DNA from: Actinotalea lenta
GTDB lineage: Bacteria; Actinomycetota; Actinomycetes; Actinomycetales; Cellulomonadaceae
Direction of reading: 5' to 3'
Assembly (NCBI RefSeq): GCF_030586465.1
Contig: NZ_JAUQYP010000001.1
Span: 2,631,946 to 2,695,945 of the forward strand
Length of the DNA stretch: 64,000 bases
The stretch's first letter is position 1, and the number at the start of each line of letters is the position of its first letter. This document shows, one piece after another, positions 35,677 to 43,575 of this stretch. Position numbers and translations under genes: made by a program. The notes beneath the pieces were generated by a model that searched no databases, was not told where the DNA came from, and was given only the letters and a program-made list of their open reading frames with translations.

Positions 35677-36990
35677 ATGCGTCATCCTCGACTGCGGTTC
35701 GCCGCTCTCCTTGCCCTTCCGGTCGCCCTCGCCGGTCTCGTCTCCGTGGCGACCGGCCCGATCGAGGCGACGGCGGCCGCCGCGACCCCCGCCGCGGTGC
35801 CAGCGGCCGTCCAACGGCAGGCTGCTGCTGTCCCCACCCCCGCGCAGCGGGCCGACCCGGCGCCCCCGCCGACGGACCGCCAGACGCCAGGGCCCACCGC
35901 TCCTGCACCACCGGTGCCAACGAGCGCGGCCGGCCCCACGGGCGGCGGGGAGGGCACGACGGTGACCGTCCCCGACCGTCCCGGCGAGCAGCAGGGTGCC
36001 CTGGGAGAGCTCACCGAGGCTGCTGCAGTGCCCACCGTGGTCGATGAGCAGGGCTACGCGCCCGGCGAGAGCACGCTGACTCCCGTTGCGGACGGCGCCA
36101 CCCCGGTGACGGTGAGCACGAGCGGCGAGCTGGATGACGCGCTGGCGCAGGCGCGGCCCGGGACCACCATCGTGCTGGCGGACGGCGTCTACACCAGCAC
36201 TCACCCGTTCACCATCACCACGGCCTGCACAGCGGCGGAACCGTGCACGCTGCGCGGCGGGGCCGCGGCCGTCGTGGAGGGCGGCGGACCCGACGGGCAC
36301 TACGCCCTGCACCTGGACGGCGCGGACCACTGGGCGCTCACCGGGTTCTCCGTCCGCGCGGCGAGCAAGGGGGTGATGCTGGACGACACCGCCCACACGG
36401 TGCTCGACGGGCTGGACGTGTCCCAGATCGGGGCGGAGGCCATCCACCTGCGCTCCTCCTCCAGCGACAACGTGGTACGCGGGTGCTCGGTGCACGACAC
36501 GGGGCTGGTGGCCCCGCAGTACGGCGAGGGGATCTACGTCGGCTCGGCGGTGTCGAACTGGGACCGGTACTCGGGCGGCGCGCCCGACGCCAGCGACCGC
36601 AACGAGCTGATCGGCAACCACGTGTGGGCCACGGGTGCCGAGAACATCGACATCAAGGAGGGCACGACCGGGGGCGTGCTGCGGGACAACGTGTTCGACG
36701 GGACGGGCATGTCCGGTCTCAACGGCGCGGACTCCTGGGTCGACGTCAAGGGCAACGCCTGGACCATCGCCGGTAACGACGGCACGCACGCGCTGCGCGA
36801 CGGCTTCCAGACCCACGTCGCCGCCCCCGGCTGGGGCGAGCGCAACGTGTTCACGGGAAACCGGGCGCAGGTCGACGCCACCGGGTACGGCTTCCGCATC
36901 CAGGACGCCTCGAGCACCGGCAACGTGGTGCGCTGCGACAACGTCGTGACGGGGGCGGAGGCGGGGACGTCCAACCAGGCGTGCTCGTGA
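35677..36990 (+). CDS. Secreted right-handed beta-helix protein
   Basis: The 437-residue protein has a signal peptide (MRHPRLRF, hydrophobic stretch, Ala-rich cleavage region), a Pro/Thr/Ala-rich linker to about 170, and a parallel beta-helix domain. Repeats such as HTVLDGLDVSQIGAEAIHLR, DNVVRGCSVHD, NELIGNHVWATGAENIDIKE and VLRDNVFDG are typical rungs. Such folds are common in pectate-lyase-like and other polysaccharide lyases or carbohydrate-binding proteins; no lyase catalytic set was confirmed. No strong ribosome site precedes the ATG. Confidence 0.75.
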   Translation: MRHPRLRFAALLALPVALAGLVSVATGPIEATAAAATPAAVPAAVQRQAAAVPTPAQRADPAPPPTDRQTPGPTAPAPPVPTSAAGPTGGGEGTTVTVPDRPGEQQGALGELTEAAAVPTVVDEQGYAPGESTLTPVADGATPVTVSTSGELDDALAQARPGTTIVLADGVYTSTHPFTITTACTAAEPCTLRGGAAAVVEGGGPDGHYALHLDGADHWALTGFSVRAASKGVMLDDTAHTVLDGLDVSQIGAEAIHLRSSSSDNVVRGCSVHDTGLVAPQYGEGIYVGSAVSNWDRYSGGAPDASDRNELIGNHVWATGAENIDIKEGTTGGVLRDNVFDGTGMSGLNGADSWVDVKGNAWTIAGNDGTHALRDGFQTHVAAPGWGERNVFTGNRAQVDATGYGFRIQDASSTGNVVRCDNVVTGAEAGTSNQACS

Positions 36991-37068
36991 AGGCTGCCGC
37001 CGCCGGCAGCGCACCCGGGTCACCGGCGCGCCGTTGCCGGCCGGCGACCCAGAGCGCCGGCCCCGGGC
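36991..37068. other. Intergenic, no gene seen
   Basis: The 343-bp span from the beta-helix gene to tRNA-Met holds only one doubtful small ORF (37069-37278). This first part has no ORF or clear hairpin. Confidence 0.4.
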
Positions 37069-37278
37069 TCACACCAGGTGCGGGGCGAAGAACCGATCGC
37101 CGGCGTCGCGCTTCCGGTATTCGCGCCGAAGTCTCCACGTTGACGCGTGCAGGCTCTGCGCGTCGAACCAGTGGTAGTTGCGCCCGGTGTTCAACGTCTC
37201 CGACCCCATGAACGAGAGCTCGGCGCCGAGCAGGATCGACCTCGCTGCAGGGATCGCGAGGAGGAGACCCGCACTCAC
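37069..37278 (-). CDS. Doubtful small ORF, possibly a gene remnant
   Basis: A GTG-started 69-residue reading frame with coding-like third positions (about seven in eight G or C) and an Ala/Leu-rich start, followed by TGRNYHWFDAQSLHASTWRL and a basic segment. Its composition, rich in His, Trp and Arg, looks more like a protein fragment than a random frame. I do not recognise it. It may be a small gene or the end of a decayed one; only weak GAAGG lies upstream. Confidence 0.35.
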   Translation of the reverse strand: MSAGLLLAIPAARSILLGAELSFMGSETLNTGRNYHWFDAQSLHASTWRLRREYRKRDAGDRFFAPHLV

Positions 37279-37333
37279 CGGACCTTCATCCGGGCACGTC
37301 CGCGTGATGCGACGGCTGGTGGACGTGGACCGG

Positions 37334-37407
37334 TGGGCCAGGCGGGGCTCGAACCCGCGACCGACGGATTATGAGTCCGCTGCTCTGACCGGCTGAGCTA
37401 CTGGCCC
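37334..37407 (-). tRNA. tRNA-Met (CAU), elongator type
   Basis: Acceptor GGGCCAG/CTGGCCC, D arm GCTCAGCCGGTCAGAGC, anticodon stem GCGGA/TCCGT-like with loop CTCATAA (CAU), and T arm GCGGG TTCGAGC CCCGC. The GACTCATAATC context fits elongator Met; an Ile-CAU identity that needs lysidine cannot be excluded by eye. CCA is not encoded. Confidence 0.88.
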
Positions 37408-37438
37408 GTGATCGGTCAGGTTACCGGGCCGGGCGCCC

Positions 37439-37467
37439 TTGACCGTGACACCCGACCCGCCAAGGAT
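37439..37467 (+). promoter_or_regulatory. Probable promoter of the SDR gene
   Basis: TTGACC (37439-37444) and AAGGAT (37462-37467) are spaced by 17 bases. Transcription would begin near 37474, inside the palindrome that follows. Confidence 0.5.
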
Positions 37468-37471
37468 GGAC

Positions 37472-37487
37472 ATACCCCCGGGGGTGT
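37472..37487. promoter_or_regulatory. Second CsoR/CstR-like palindrome, upstream of the SDR gene
   Basis: ATACCCCCGGGGGTGT pairs in seven of eight positions per arm and strongly resembles the operator at 13738-13755. It covers the predicted start site, so repression is plausible. Confidence 0.6.
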
Positions 37488-37506
37488 CACCGACGAGGAG
37501 GTTGGG

Positions 37507-38286
37507 ATGGCACGGACATCTGTGGTCACCGGTGCAGCATCGGGCATCGGCAAGGCCACCAAGGAGCTGCTCGAGTCCCGCGGAGAACGCGTCATCGGTG
37601 TCGACCTGCACGACGCGGACGTGCTGGTCGACCTGACGACGGCCGACGGCCGACGCGCCCTGGTCGGCACTGTCGCGGACCTCACCGACTCGCTCGACGC
37701 CGTGTACGCGATCGCGGGGCTGGCGACGCCGGTCCCCGCGACGGTCGGCGTCAACTTCTTCGGCATGGTCGCCACCCTCGAAGGGCTGCGCCCGATGCTC
37801 ACGACGTCGGCGTCGCCGCGCGCGGTGGGCGTGTCCTCGATGGCGAGCCTCATGCCCGTGGACGACGAGCTCGTGGCGGCCATGGCGGCGGGCGACGAAC
37901 CGGCAGCCCTGGCACGCGCCGCGGTCCTCGCCCGCGAGCCCGAGACCACCGGAGCCCTGATCTACGGTTCGACCAAGAAGGCATTCGCGCAGTGGGTCCG
38001 GCGGTCTGCCGCGACCGAGGCGTGGGCCGGGGCCTCGATCCCGCTCAACGCGGTGGCACCGGGGATCATCGCGACGCCGATGACGGCCGACATGATCGCC
38101 ACCGAGGAAGCCCGCACCCAGCTCCTGCAGATGGTGCCGATGCCGCTCAACGGCGTCGCGGAACCCATCGTCGTCGCGCGACTGCTCACCTGGCTCGGAG
38201 GCGAGGAGAACACGCACCTGTGCGGCCAGGTCGTCTTCGTGGACGGCGGCAGCGACGCGGTGATCCGCGGCGACTCGACCTGGTGA
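37507..38286 (+). CDS. Short-chain dehydrogenase/reductase
   Basis: The 259-residue oxidoreductase has the NAD(P) motif TGAASGIG, the catalytic Ser in GVSSMAS and the Tyr-Lys pair in YGSTKKA. NAVAPGIIATPM and CGQVVFVDGGSDAVI are family ends. It resembles the 3-alpha-hydroxysteroid/carveol dehydrogenase subgroup with a short N-terminal half; the usual NNAG reads AIAG. GAGGAGG precedes the ATG. The upstream palindrome suggests induction by copper or reactive sulfur. Confidence 0.9.
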   Translation: MARTSVVTGAASGIGKATKELLESRGERVIGVDLHDADVLVDLTTADGRRALVGTVADLTDSLDAVYAIAGLATPVPATVGVNFFGMVATLEGLRPMLTTSASPRAVGVSSMASLMPVDDELVAAMAAGDEPAALARAAVLAREPETTGALIYGSTKKAFAQWVRRSAATEAWAGASIPLNAVAPGIIATPMTADMIATEEARTQLLQMVPMPLNGVAEPIVVARLLTWLGGEENTHLCGQVVFVDGGSDAVIRGDSTW

Positions 38287-38307
38287 CGCCCCCCTGCGGG
38301 CCCGGGT

Positions 38308-38319
38308 TAGGTTGGGGCC
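38308..38319 (+). promoter_or_regulatory. Leaderless-type promoter of the gene at 38320
   Basis: TAGGTT (38308-38313) is six bases before the ATG, with no ribosome site. Confidence 0.55.
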
Positions 38320-38805
38320 ATGGCCCGCATGCCCCTGCACGTGCCCGACGAGGTGCGCACCGCGCTCGACCTCGACGAGCCGGCCCTGACCTTCGCGCCG
38401 TTCGAGGGTGGTTGGGCAGTCGCGACACGGTCGGGCCTGCACCTCCTGCGTGACGGTACGGCCCTGCACCGCCGCTGGACGGACGTCGACGGGGCGAGTC
38501 TGGACGGCGACTCCGGCGAGCTCGAGATCCGCTGGGTCGACGGCACGCCGCCCGCCCGGTTCGTCGTCGACGCCGGCAGCAGGCTCCCCCGCGTGGTGCA
38601 CGACCGTGTCCAGAACTCCGTCGTCCTCGCCGAGACCGTGAGCGTCCCGGGCGACCGCAAGCTCCGCGTCGCGCTGCGCAGGTCCGCGGATGGCGCCCTG
38701 TTCAGCCAGGTCATCGGCAACGGCCGCGTCGACCTGTCAGACCCCGCTGTGGCCCAGGTGGTCGACGCCGCCGAGGCGCGGGTACGAGAAGCCGCGGGGC
38801 TCTAG
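38320..38805 (+). CDS. Conserved-looking protein of unknown function
   Basis: A 161-residue soluble protein with many short beta-like strands (WAVATRSGLHLL, LEIRWVDGTPPARFVVD, RVQNSVVLAETV, KLRVALRRSADGALFSQV) and a C-terminal helix. The pattern is like a small beta-barrel or PH-like fold, but no family is recognised. Its last 69 bases overlap the end of the GGDEF gene on the other strand. Confidence 0.75.
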   Translation: MARMPLHVPDEVRTALDLDEPALTFAPFEGGWAVATRSGLHLLRDGTALHRRWTDVDGASLDGDSGELEIRWVDGTPPARFVVDAGSRLPRVVHDRVQNSVVLAETVSVPGDRKLRVALRRSADGALFSQVIGNGRVDLSDPAVAQVVDAAEARVREAAGL

Positions 38806-40398
38806 TCCGGACGGCCGGTCACTGCGCTGGGTCGGCACGACTGCACGCTCGGCGCAGACCGTCCTGTCCCGCCCGGTCCGCTTCGCCTCGTGCAGCGCGG
38901 CGTCAGCGGCGTCGAGCAGCGCGTCGCCGTCGTCGGCCCGCGCGCACCACGTCGCCACGCCGGCACTCACGGTGATCTCCACCATGCCTTCCCTGGCCGG
39001 GACCGCGAGCCGCGCGCAGCCGTGTCGCAGCTCCTCCGCCACGGCACGCGCACCCTCCGGCTCGACCCCGCTCAGCAGCACCAGGAACTCCGCACCGCCG
39101 TACCGGACGACCTCGCCACCGGCCGCCCGTGCGCGGGATGCGAGCACCTGGGCCACCGCGACCAGGACACGGTCACCGGCGGCATGGCCGTACGTGGCGT
39201 TGACCCGCTTGAGGTGGTCGATGTCGACCATGATCGCTGCGACGCGTTCGCCCCGCGCGAGCAGTGCCGGCAGCCGCTGGGACAGGTAACGGCGGTTGCG
39301 CAGGCCCGTGGCCGAGTCGTGCAGCACCCGCTCCGCCAGCTCCGCCCGGAGCCGGTCACCGGCCGCGACCGCGTGCGCCAGCTCCTCGTGAGCGCGTGCC
39401 AGTCTGGCCCGGCTCTCCGCAGCGGCACTCACGTCACGCAGCACCACCAGGTGGCAGAGTAGGCGCCCCAGGTGGTCCGTCATCGGTGCGCTGCTCACCT
39501 CCAGCACCCGTCGCCCTGCGCCGACCTCGACCACATACTCTCCGGGGCCCGCCCCCACCGCATCAGCGAGGGCCGCGGACGACGACCGCAGCGAACGTCC
39601 CACGGGCCGGCCGTTCCCGAGCAGCTCCCGCGCAACCCGGTTCGCGTCCACGAGCACACCGTCGGGGTCCAGCACCAGGATCGCGTCCGCCAGCACCTCG
39701 AAGACCTGCGCACGGGCCACGGGCACGACCCGGTCCAGGCCCCGCCGCAGGAGCACCCCCGCGAGCAGCCCGCTCGCCGCGAGCAGGGGGGCCACGGGGT
39801 CAGGGCCACCGGGGCCGAGCACCAGACCTACGCCGGCACCCAGCGCAGGCACTGCCCAGGCGGCCAGCGCGGCCGATACGAGCGGGGTTCGCAGGACCGG
39901 GGCCGTCCGGCGTCGTCGTGCGATCGCAAACCCGCTCACACCGAGCAAGCCGAACGAGACGACGGCGTGAGCCCAGAACCCCGGGCCGAACGACCGACCG
40001 TCCGCACTGAGCAGGAGGTGGGTCCGGCCATCGGTGACGGCGAGTGCCAGCATCGCGGCGGGGTGCACCGACAGCGCGACACGCGCGCGCCACCCGGGCC
40101 GCCAGGTCGCGTCGGACATGCCTGCCGCCAGGCCCACCGCCGCAGCCACGACGGTGGCACCCGAGACCGCCACGCCACCGAGCGCACGACCCGGCGCTGG
40201 GCCCCCGGCGAGCACCGCGACGACGTCGGAGGCCGCCCATGCCGCGACGCCGACCAGGACGATGACGAACGCCGACCGCCTCGTCGATCGGCGAACCCGG
40301 CGCAGCACGGTACCCACCAATGCGGCCACGACCACGATGGTGAGCACGTACACGACAGCCTCGACCTGCGCGTTCACGTGCACCTCCCCGGCAGACAT
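38737..40398 (-). CDS. Membrane PAS-GGDEF protein with degenerate GGAEF site
   Basis: About 553 residues: seven hydrophobic segments in residues 10-230 (MASE-like sensor), a PAS domain near 240-340 (AILVLDPDGVLVDANRVARELLG), a short coiled coil, and a GGDEF domain near 365-525. The metal Asp in MVDIDHLKRVNATYGH is kept, but the signature reads GGAEF (Ala436), which removes an acidic residue needed for catalysis in studied cyclases. It may bind GTP or c-di-GMP rather than make it. ATG 40398 with GAGGGG ahead is chosen. Its tail overlaps the gene at 38320 on the opposite strand. Confidence 0.85.
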   Translation of the reverse strand: MSAGEVHVNAQVEAVVYVLTIVVVAALVGTVLRRVRRSTRRSAFVIVLVGVAAWAASDVVAVLAGGPAPGRALGGVAVSGATVVAAAVGLAAGMSDATWRPGWRARVALSVHPAAMLALAVTDGRTHLLLSADGRSFGPGFWAHAVVSFGLLGVSGFAIARRRRTAPVLRTPLVSAALAAWAVPALGAGVGLVLGPGGPDPVAPLLAASGLLAGVLLRRGLDRVVPVARAQVFEVLADAILVLDPDGVLVDANRVARELLGNGRPVGRSLRSSSAALADAVGAGPGEYVVEVGAGRRVLEVSSAPMTDHLGRLLCHLVVLRDVSAAAESRARLARAHEELAHAVAAGDRLRAELAERVLHDSATGLRNRRYLSQRLPALLARGERVAAIMVDIDHLKRVNATYGHAAGDRVLVAVAQVLASRARAAGGEVVRYGGAEFLVLLSGVEPEGARAVAEELRHGCARLAVPAREGMVEITVSAGVATWCARADDGDALLDAADAALHEAKRTGRDRTVCAERAVVPTQRSDRPSGLEPRGFSYPRLGGVDHLGHSGV

Positions 40399-40473
40399 CA
40401 CCCCTCTATCGGCCGGAGGAACGCGGCATCAACCGGTCTGGCCCTCATGTCCTGGGAACCCCTGCCGATCCGG

Positions 40474-40479
40474 TAGCAT
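40474..40479 (+). promoter_or_regulatory. -10 box of tRNA-Asn
   Basis: TAGCAT lies 12 bases before the mature 5' end of the tRNA; no good -35 box is visible. Confidence 0.45.
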
Positions 40480-40491
40480 GGCGCTCCGCGA

Positions 40492-40564
40492 TCCCGCGTA
40501 GCTCAATCGGCAGAGCATCTGACTGTTAATCAGAGGGTTACTGGTTCGAGTCCAGTCGCGGGAG
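40492..40564 (+). tRNA. tRNA-Asn (GUU)
   Basis: Acceptor TCCCGCG/CGCGGGA, D arm GCTCAATCGGCAGAGC, anticodon arm CTGA-CTGTTAA-TCAG (GUU) and T arm ACTGG TTCGAGT CCAGT. The discriminator is G and CCA is not encoded. Confidence 0.97.
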
Positions 40565-40571
40565 CACCGAA

Positions 40572-40610
40572 CGAGGGTCTGACCAGGCTGAGGCCATGGT
40601 CAGACCCTCG
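40572..40610. terminator. 14-bp hairpin after tRNA-Asn
   Basis: CGAGGGTCTGACCA pairs perfectly with TGGTCAGACCCTCG across an 11-base loop, starting eight bases after the tRNA. No T-run follows. Confidence 0.8.
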
Positions 40611-40744
40611 TGACTCACCCGGTCGTTCTCTGACATCCCCATGCCCCTCGCCCGCTCCATGGGGGCGGTGGGCCGACCGTCGGTCGCGGGGCCATCACTC
40701 AGGCGCCAGCGTGAGCAAGTTTCGTCGAGAATTTCCGGCACGAC

Positions 40745-40750
40745 TAGCAT
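40745..40750 (+). promoter_or_regulatory. -10 box of the lacI-family gene
   Basis: TAGCAT is 43 bases before the ATG at 40794. The preceding AT-richer stretch (40717-40735) may hold the -35 and an operator. Confidence 0.45.
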
Positions 40751-40793
40751 GGGAACGACGGCGTCCGCGCCACGGACCAGCGGGAGGGGCCCC

Positions 40794-41822
40794 ATGGCTA
40801 GCACCAACGTCACGATCGCGGACATCGCAGCGGCCGCGGGCGTGTCCGTGCCGACGGTCTCGCGCGTGCTCAACGGTCGCAAGGGCGTCTCCGCCGCGAG
40901 GCGCCAGACCATCGAGAGGCTGCTCGAGGAACGCGGGTACGAGAGGCGCGGGCGTCCGGCGCAAGGAAGTGGGCTCGTCGACTTCGTGATCTCGAGCCTC
41001 GAGTCCCAGTGGGCCAGCGCACTGCTGCGCGGCGCCCAGGCCGAGGCGGCACGGCACGGGGCGGACATGGTCGTCACCACGACCGACGGCCGGCCCATCG
41101 GCACGCCGGACTGGGTCGAGCACCTGGCGCGACGCGGGTCGGACGGCATCGTCCTCGTCGTCTCCGAGCTGCTCCCCGCCGGACGTGAGGAGCTCGAACG
41201 CCTACGGGTACCGGTGGTGCTCGTCGACCCGGTGGGCGGTGGAGCACAACCGTTCCCCACGGTGGCTGCGACCGACTGGGCCGGTGGACGCGATGCGGCG
41301 GACCACCTGCTGAGTCTCGGCCACCGCCGCATCGGCTTCATCACGGGGCCCATCCAGCAGATCTGCCACCGCGACCGCTTGGACGGCTACCAGGCTGCCC
41401 TGCGGCGCGACGGGGTCCCGGTCGACCCCGAGCTGGTGCGGCACGGCGACTCGCTGGTCGGCGGTGGGCGCCGCCTCGGCGCCGAGCTCCTGAGCCTGCC
41501 CGACCCGCCGACCGCGATCATCTCGGGTTCGGACGAGCAGGCCTACGGCGTGTACCTCGCCGCACGCGACCGTGGCCTGCGGATCCCGGAGGACCTGTCC
41601 GTGGTCGGCAACGACGACGTCGAGCTGTGCCAGTGGATCTCCCCGCAGCTCACCACGGTGCGCCAGCCGCTGGCGGCCATGGCCAGGGAGGCCACCCGGA
41701 TGGTCATCGAGCTCTCCCGTGGCGGGATCCGGCCGAACCCACGCGTCGAGCTGGCCACCTCGTTGGTGCTGCGTGCGTCGACCGCGGCGCGAGACCAGTC
41801 CCTGACCGCCGGCGACCGGTAG
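40794..41822 (+). CDS. LacI-family transcriptional regulator
   Basis: The 342-residue repressor has the LacI helix-turn-helix (VTIADIAAAAGVSVPTVSRV) with hinge, then a periplasmic-binding-type effector domain: DGIVLVVSELL, TDWAGGRDAADHLLSLGHRRIGFITG, PTAIISGSDEQAYGV, LSVVGNDDVELCQW, LTTVRQPLAAMAREA. It should control the sugar locus downstream in response to its sugar. GGGAGGGG precedes the ATG. The next gene begins 296 bp on. Confidence 0.93.
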   Translation: MASTNVTIADIAAAAGVSVPTVSRVLNGRKGVSAARRQTIERLLEERGYERRGRPAQGSGLVDFVISSLESQWASALLRGAQAEAARHGADMVVTTTDGRPIGTPDWVEHLARRGSDGIVLVVSELLPAGREELERLRVPVVLVDPVGGGAQPFPTVAATDWAGGRDAADHLLSLGHRRIGFITGPIQQICHRDRLDGYQAALRRDGVPVDPELVRHGDSLVGGGRRLGAELLSLPDPPTAIISGSDEQAYGVYLAARDRGLRIPEDLSVVGNDDVELCQWISPQLTTVRQPLAAMAREATRMVIELSRGGIRPNPRVELATSLVLRASTAARDQSLTAGDR

Positions 41823-41945
41823 GGCGCGGGCGCCGAGGACGGCGAAGCGCGGCCACACCGTCGGCCCCCGCCGACTGTGCCAGCCGCTCGGCCGACCGCG
41901 TCACGTGCTCGGCAGTCGATGAGACCACATCGTTATCCGCGGCTC

Positions 41946-41974
41946 TTGTCCGCCCGAAGACGGAACACTAGCGT
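41946..41974 (+). promoter_or_regulatory. Probable promoter of the sugar transport operon
   Basis: TTGTCC (41946-41951) and TAGCGT (41969-41974) are 17 bases apart, giving a start near 41981 and a leader of about 138 bases before the binding-protein gene. Confidence 0.5.
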
Positions 41975-41985
41975 GAGGTCTTGCT

Positions 41986-42006
41986 GAAAGTCCGCACGCA
42001 ACTTTC
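41986..42006. promoter_or_regulatory. Inverted repeat below the operon start site
   Basis: GAAAGT-N9-ACTTTC is an inverted repeat a few bases downstream of the predicted start, in an AT-richer patch unusual for this genome. A roadblock-type LacI operator is possible. Confidence 0.4.
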
Positions 42007-42118
42007 TTTGTCGTGAGCCGCTCCAGAGGCGAGTCCCGGCCTGGGGAATCGCCCTCCGCGCGACCGCAGATCAGCTGCGTGACCTATCTCGATGATGAGA
42101 ACAGAGAGGGCTAGCCAG

Positions 42119-43513
42119 ATGTCGCTACGAACCGGAGCAGGAAGGCCGAGGACTGCCACCATCGCAACTGGGGCGGCGCTCGCCATGGTCGCCCTGGCGG
42201 CCTGCGCGGACACCTCGGGGAGCGCCCCGTCGGCATCGTCGGACGGCGGCAGCGCCGAGATGGCGACGTCCGGCGAGATCGTCTGGTGGGGCTACACCCC
42301 GGGGTCGCCCGTCAACGAGCAGTACATCGCCGCGTTCAACGAGGACTACCCGGACATCAAGGTCACCTGGAAGCAGACCTCGATCGCCGACTACGACGCC
42401 GCGATCCGCCCGGCACTGGGCAACAACACCGGCCTGGACGTGTACCAGATGTCCGCCGGCTCGGCGAACGGCGGCGTCGCGGTGTTCGGAGGCAACGCGA
42501 TCGACCTCACCCCGGCGGTCGAGGAGGCGCTCGGCCCGGACTGGAAGGACAAGCTCTCCCCCACCGGCGTCAACGCGCTGACCGTGGACGGCGAGCTGAA
42601 GGCGTTGGCCGCCGGCGCGGTGTTCTCCGGCACGATCTGGATCGACCAGGACCTGTTCGACGAGTACGGGCTGTCCGCCCCGACCGACTGGGAGTCCTGG
42701 AAGAACGTCTGCCAGACCTTCGAGGCCAACGGCGTGACCTGCTTCGTGCAGGGCGCCGGTCAGGGTGCGTTCAACATCGACACGATCCACGCGATCGCCG
42801 ACAACGTGTCCCCCGGCACGTTCGTCAAGGCCACCCGCGGTGAGGTGCCGTGGACCGACGCGAGCCTCGTCGAGGCCTTCGGCCTGTGGAAGAAGCTGTT
42901 CGACGAGGGGATCATGCAGCCTGGCGCCCTCGGGATGATGCAGTACCCCGAGGCCAACAACGCGTTCATGTCCCAGAAGGCCGCCATGGTGATGATGGGC
43001 ACCTGGTACTCGCAGTACCTGATCCCGGACGTGATGCGCTCCGCGATGGAGGCCGCCGGCTCGACCAAGGACCCGTTCACGATGCTCCCGATCGACTTCC
43101 CTGACATCGCGGGCACCGGCAACACCGGCAGTCTCTTCGGTGACGTCGACTACGGCCAGGGCGTGAGCAAGAACTCCGCCAACAAGGGCGCCGCGACCAC
43201 GTTCGCGGTCTGGCTCGGCACGTCGGAGAAGGGCCAGCAGGCCATCGCCGACAGCCTGAACCTCATCCCGGCGCTGAAGTCGGTGACCCCGAACTGGGAC
43301 AACGTCACGTTGGTCAACCCCGACGCGCAGGAAGCCCCGATGAAGGACCTGGTCCAGCGGGCCTCCGCGGTCACCGACGCCCCGCGGTTCGCGACCATCA
43401 ACGCCGACATGAACCAGGCGCTCATGGATGCGCTGGCCAAGGTCGCGGCCGGTGACGCCACGCCGGAGCAGGCGACGGCCGAGCTGCAGCAGGCGCAGGA
43501 CAGCGTCGGCTGA
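42119..43513 (+). CDS. ABC transporter sugar-binding lipoprotein
   Basis: The 464-residue protein has a basic start, hydrophobic core and lipobox VALAAC, so it is a lipoprotein on the outer face of the membrane. The mature part is an extracellular solute-binding protein of family 1: EIVWWGYTPGSPVNEQYIAAFN, MMGTWYSQYLIPD and a Gln/Glu-rich end. It delivers a carbohydrate to the two permeases that follow. Locus neighbours suggest a rhamnose-containing sugar. GAGAGGG precedes ATG 42119. Confidence 0.93.
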   Translation: MSLRTGAGRPRTATIATGAALAMVALAACADTSGSAPSASSDGGSAEMATSGEIVWWGYTPGSPVNEQYIAAFNEDYPDIKVTWKQTSIADYDAAIRPALGNNTGLDVYQMSAGSANGGVAVFGGNAIDLTPAVEEALGPDWKDKLSPTGVNALTVDGELKALAAGAVFSGTIWIDQDLFDEYGLSAPTDWESWKNVCQTFEANGVTCFVQGAGQGAFNIDTIHAIADNVSPGTFVKATRGEVPWTDASLVEAFGLWKKLFDEGIMQPGALGMMQYPEANNAFMSQKAAMVMMGTWYSQYLIPDVMRSAMEAAGSTKDPFTMLPIDFPDIAGTGNTGSLFGDVDYGQGVSKNSANKGAATTFAVWLGTSEKGQQAIADSLNLIPALKSVTPNWDNVTLVNPDAQEAPMKDLVQRASAVTDAPRFATINADMNQALMDALAKVAAGDATPEQATAELQQAQDSVG

Positions 43514-43521
43514 GCGAGGCA

Positions 43522-43551
43522 GGTGGGGCGCAGCCACGGCTGCGCCCCACC
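43522..43551. terminator. Intercistronic hairpin between binding protein and permease
   Basis: GGTGGGGCGCAGCC pairs perfectly with GGCTGCGCCCCACC across two bases. Stem-loops at this position protect or attenuate transport operon mRNA so that binding protein exceeds permease. Confidence 0.8.
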
Positions 43552-43575
43552 CCGCGCCGGGACGAAGGGCATGTG

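Noticed and set aside
37334-37407. Reading the CAU tRNA as initiator Met
   Set aside because: The first acceptor pair is a normal G-C, while bacterial initiators have a mismatched 1-72 pair, and the loop context fits elongator Met.
42002-42118. Possible riboswitch in the leader of the sugar operon
   Set aside because: No known riboswitch core was recognised and LacI control explains the locus.
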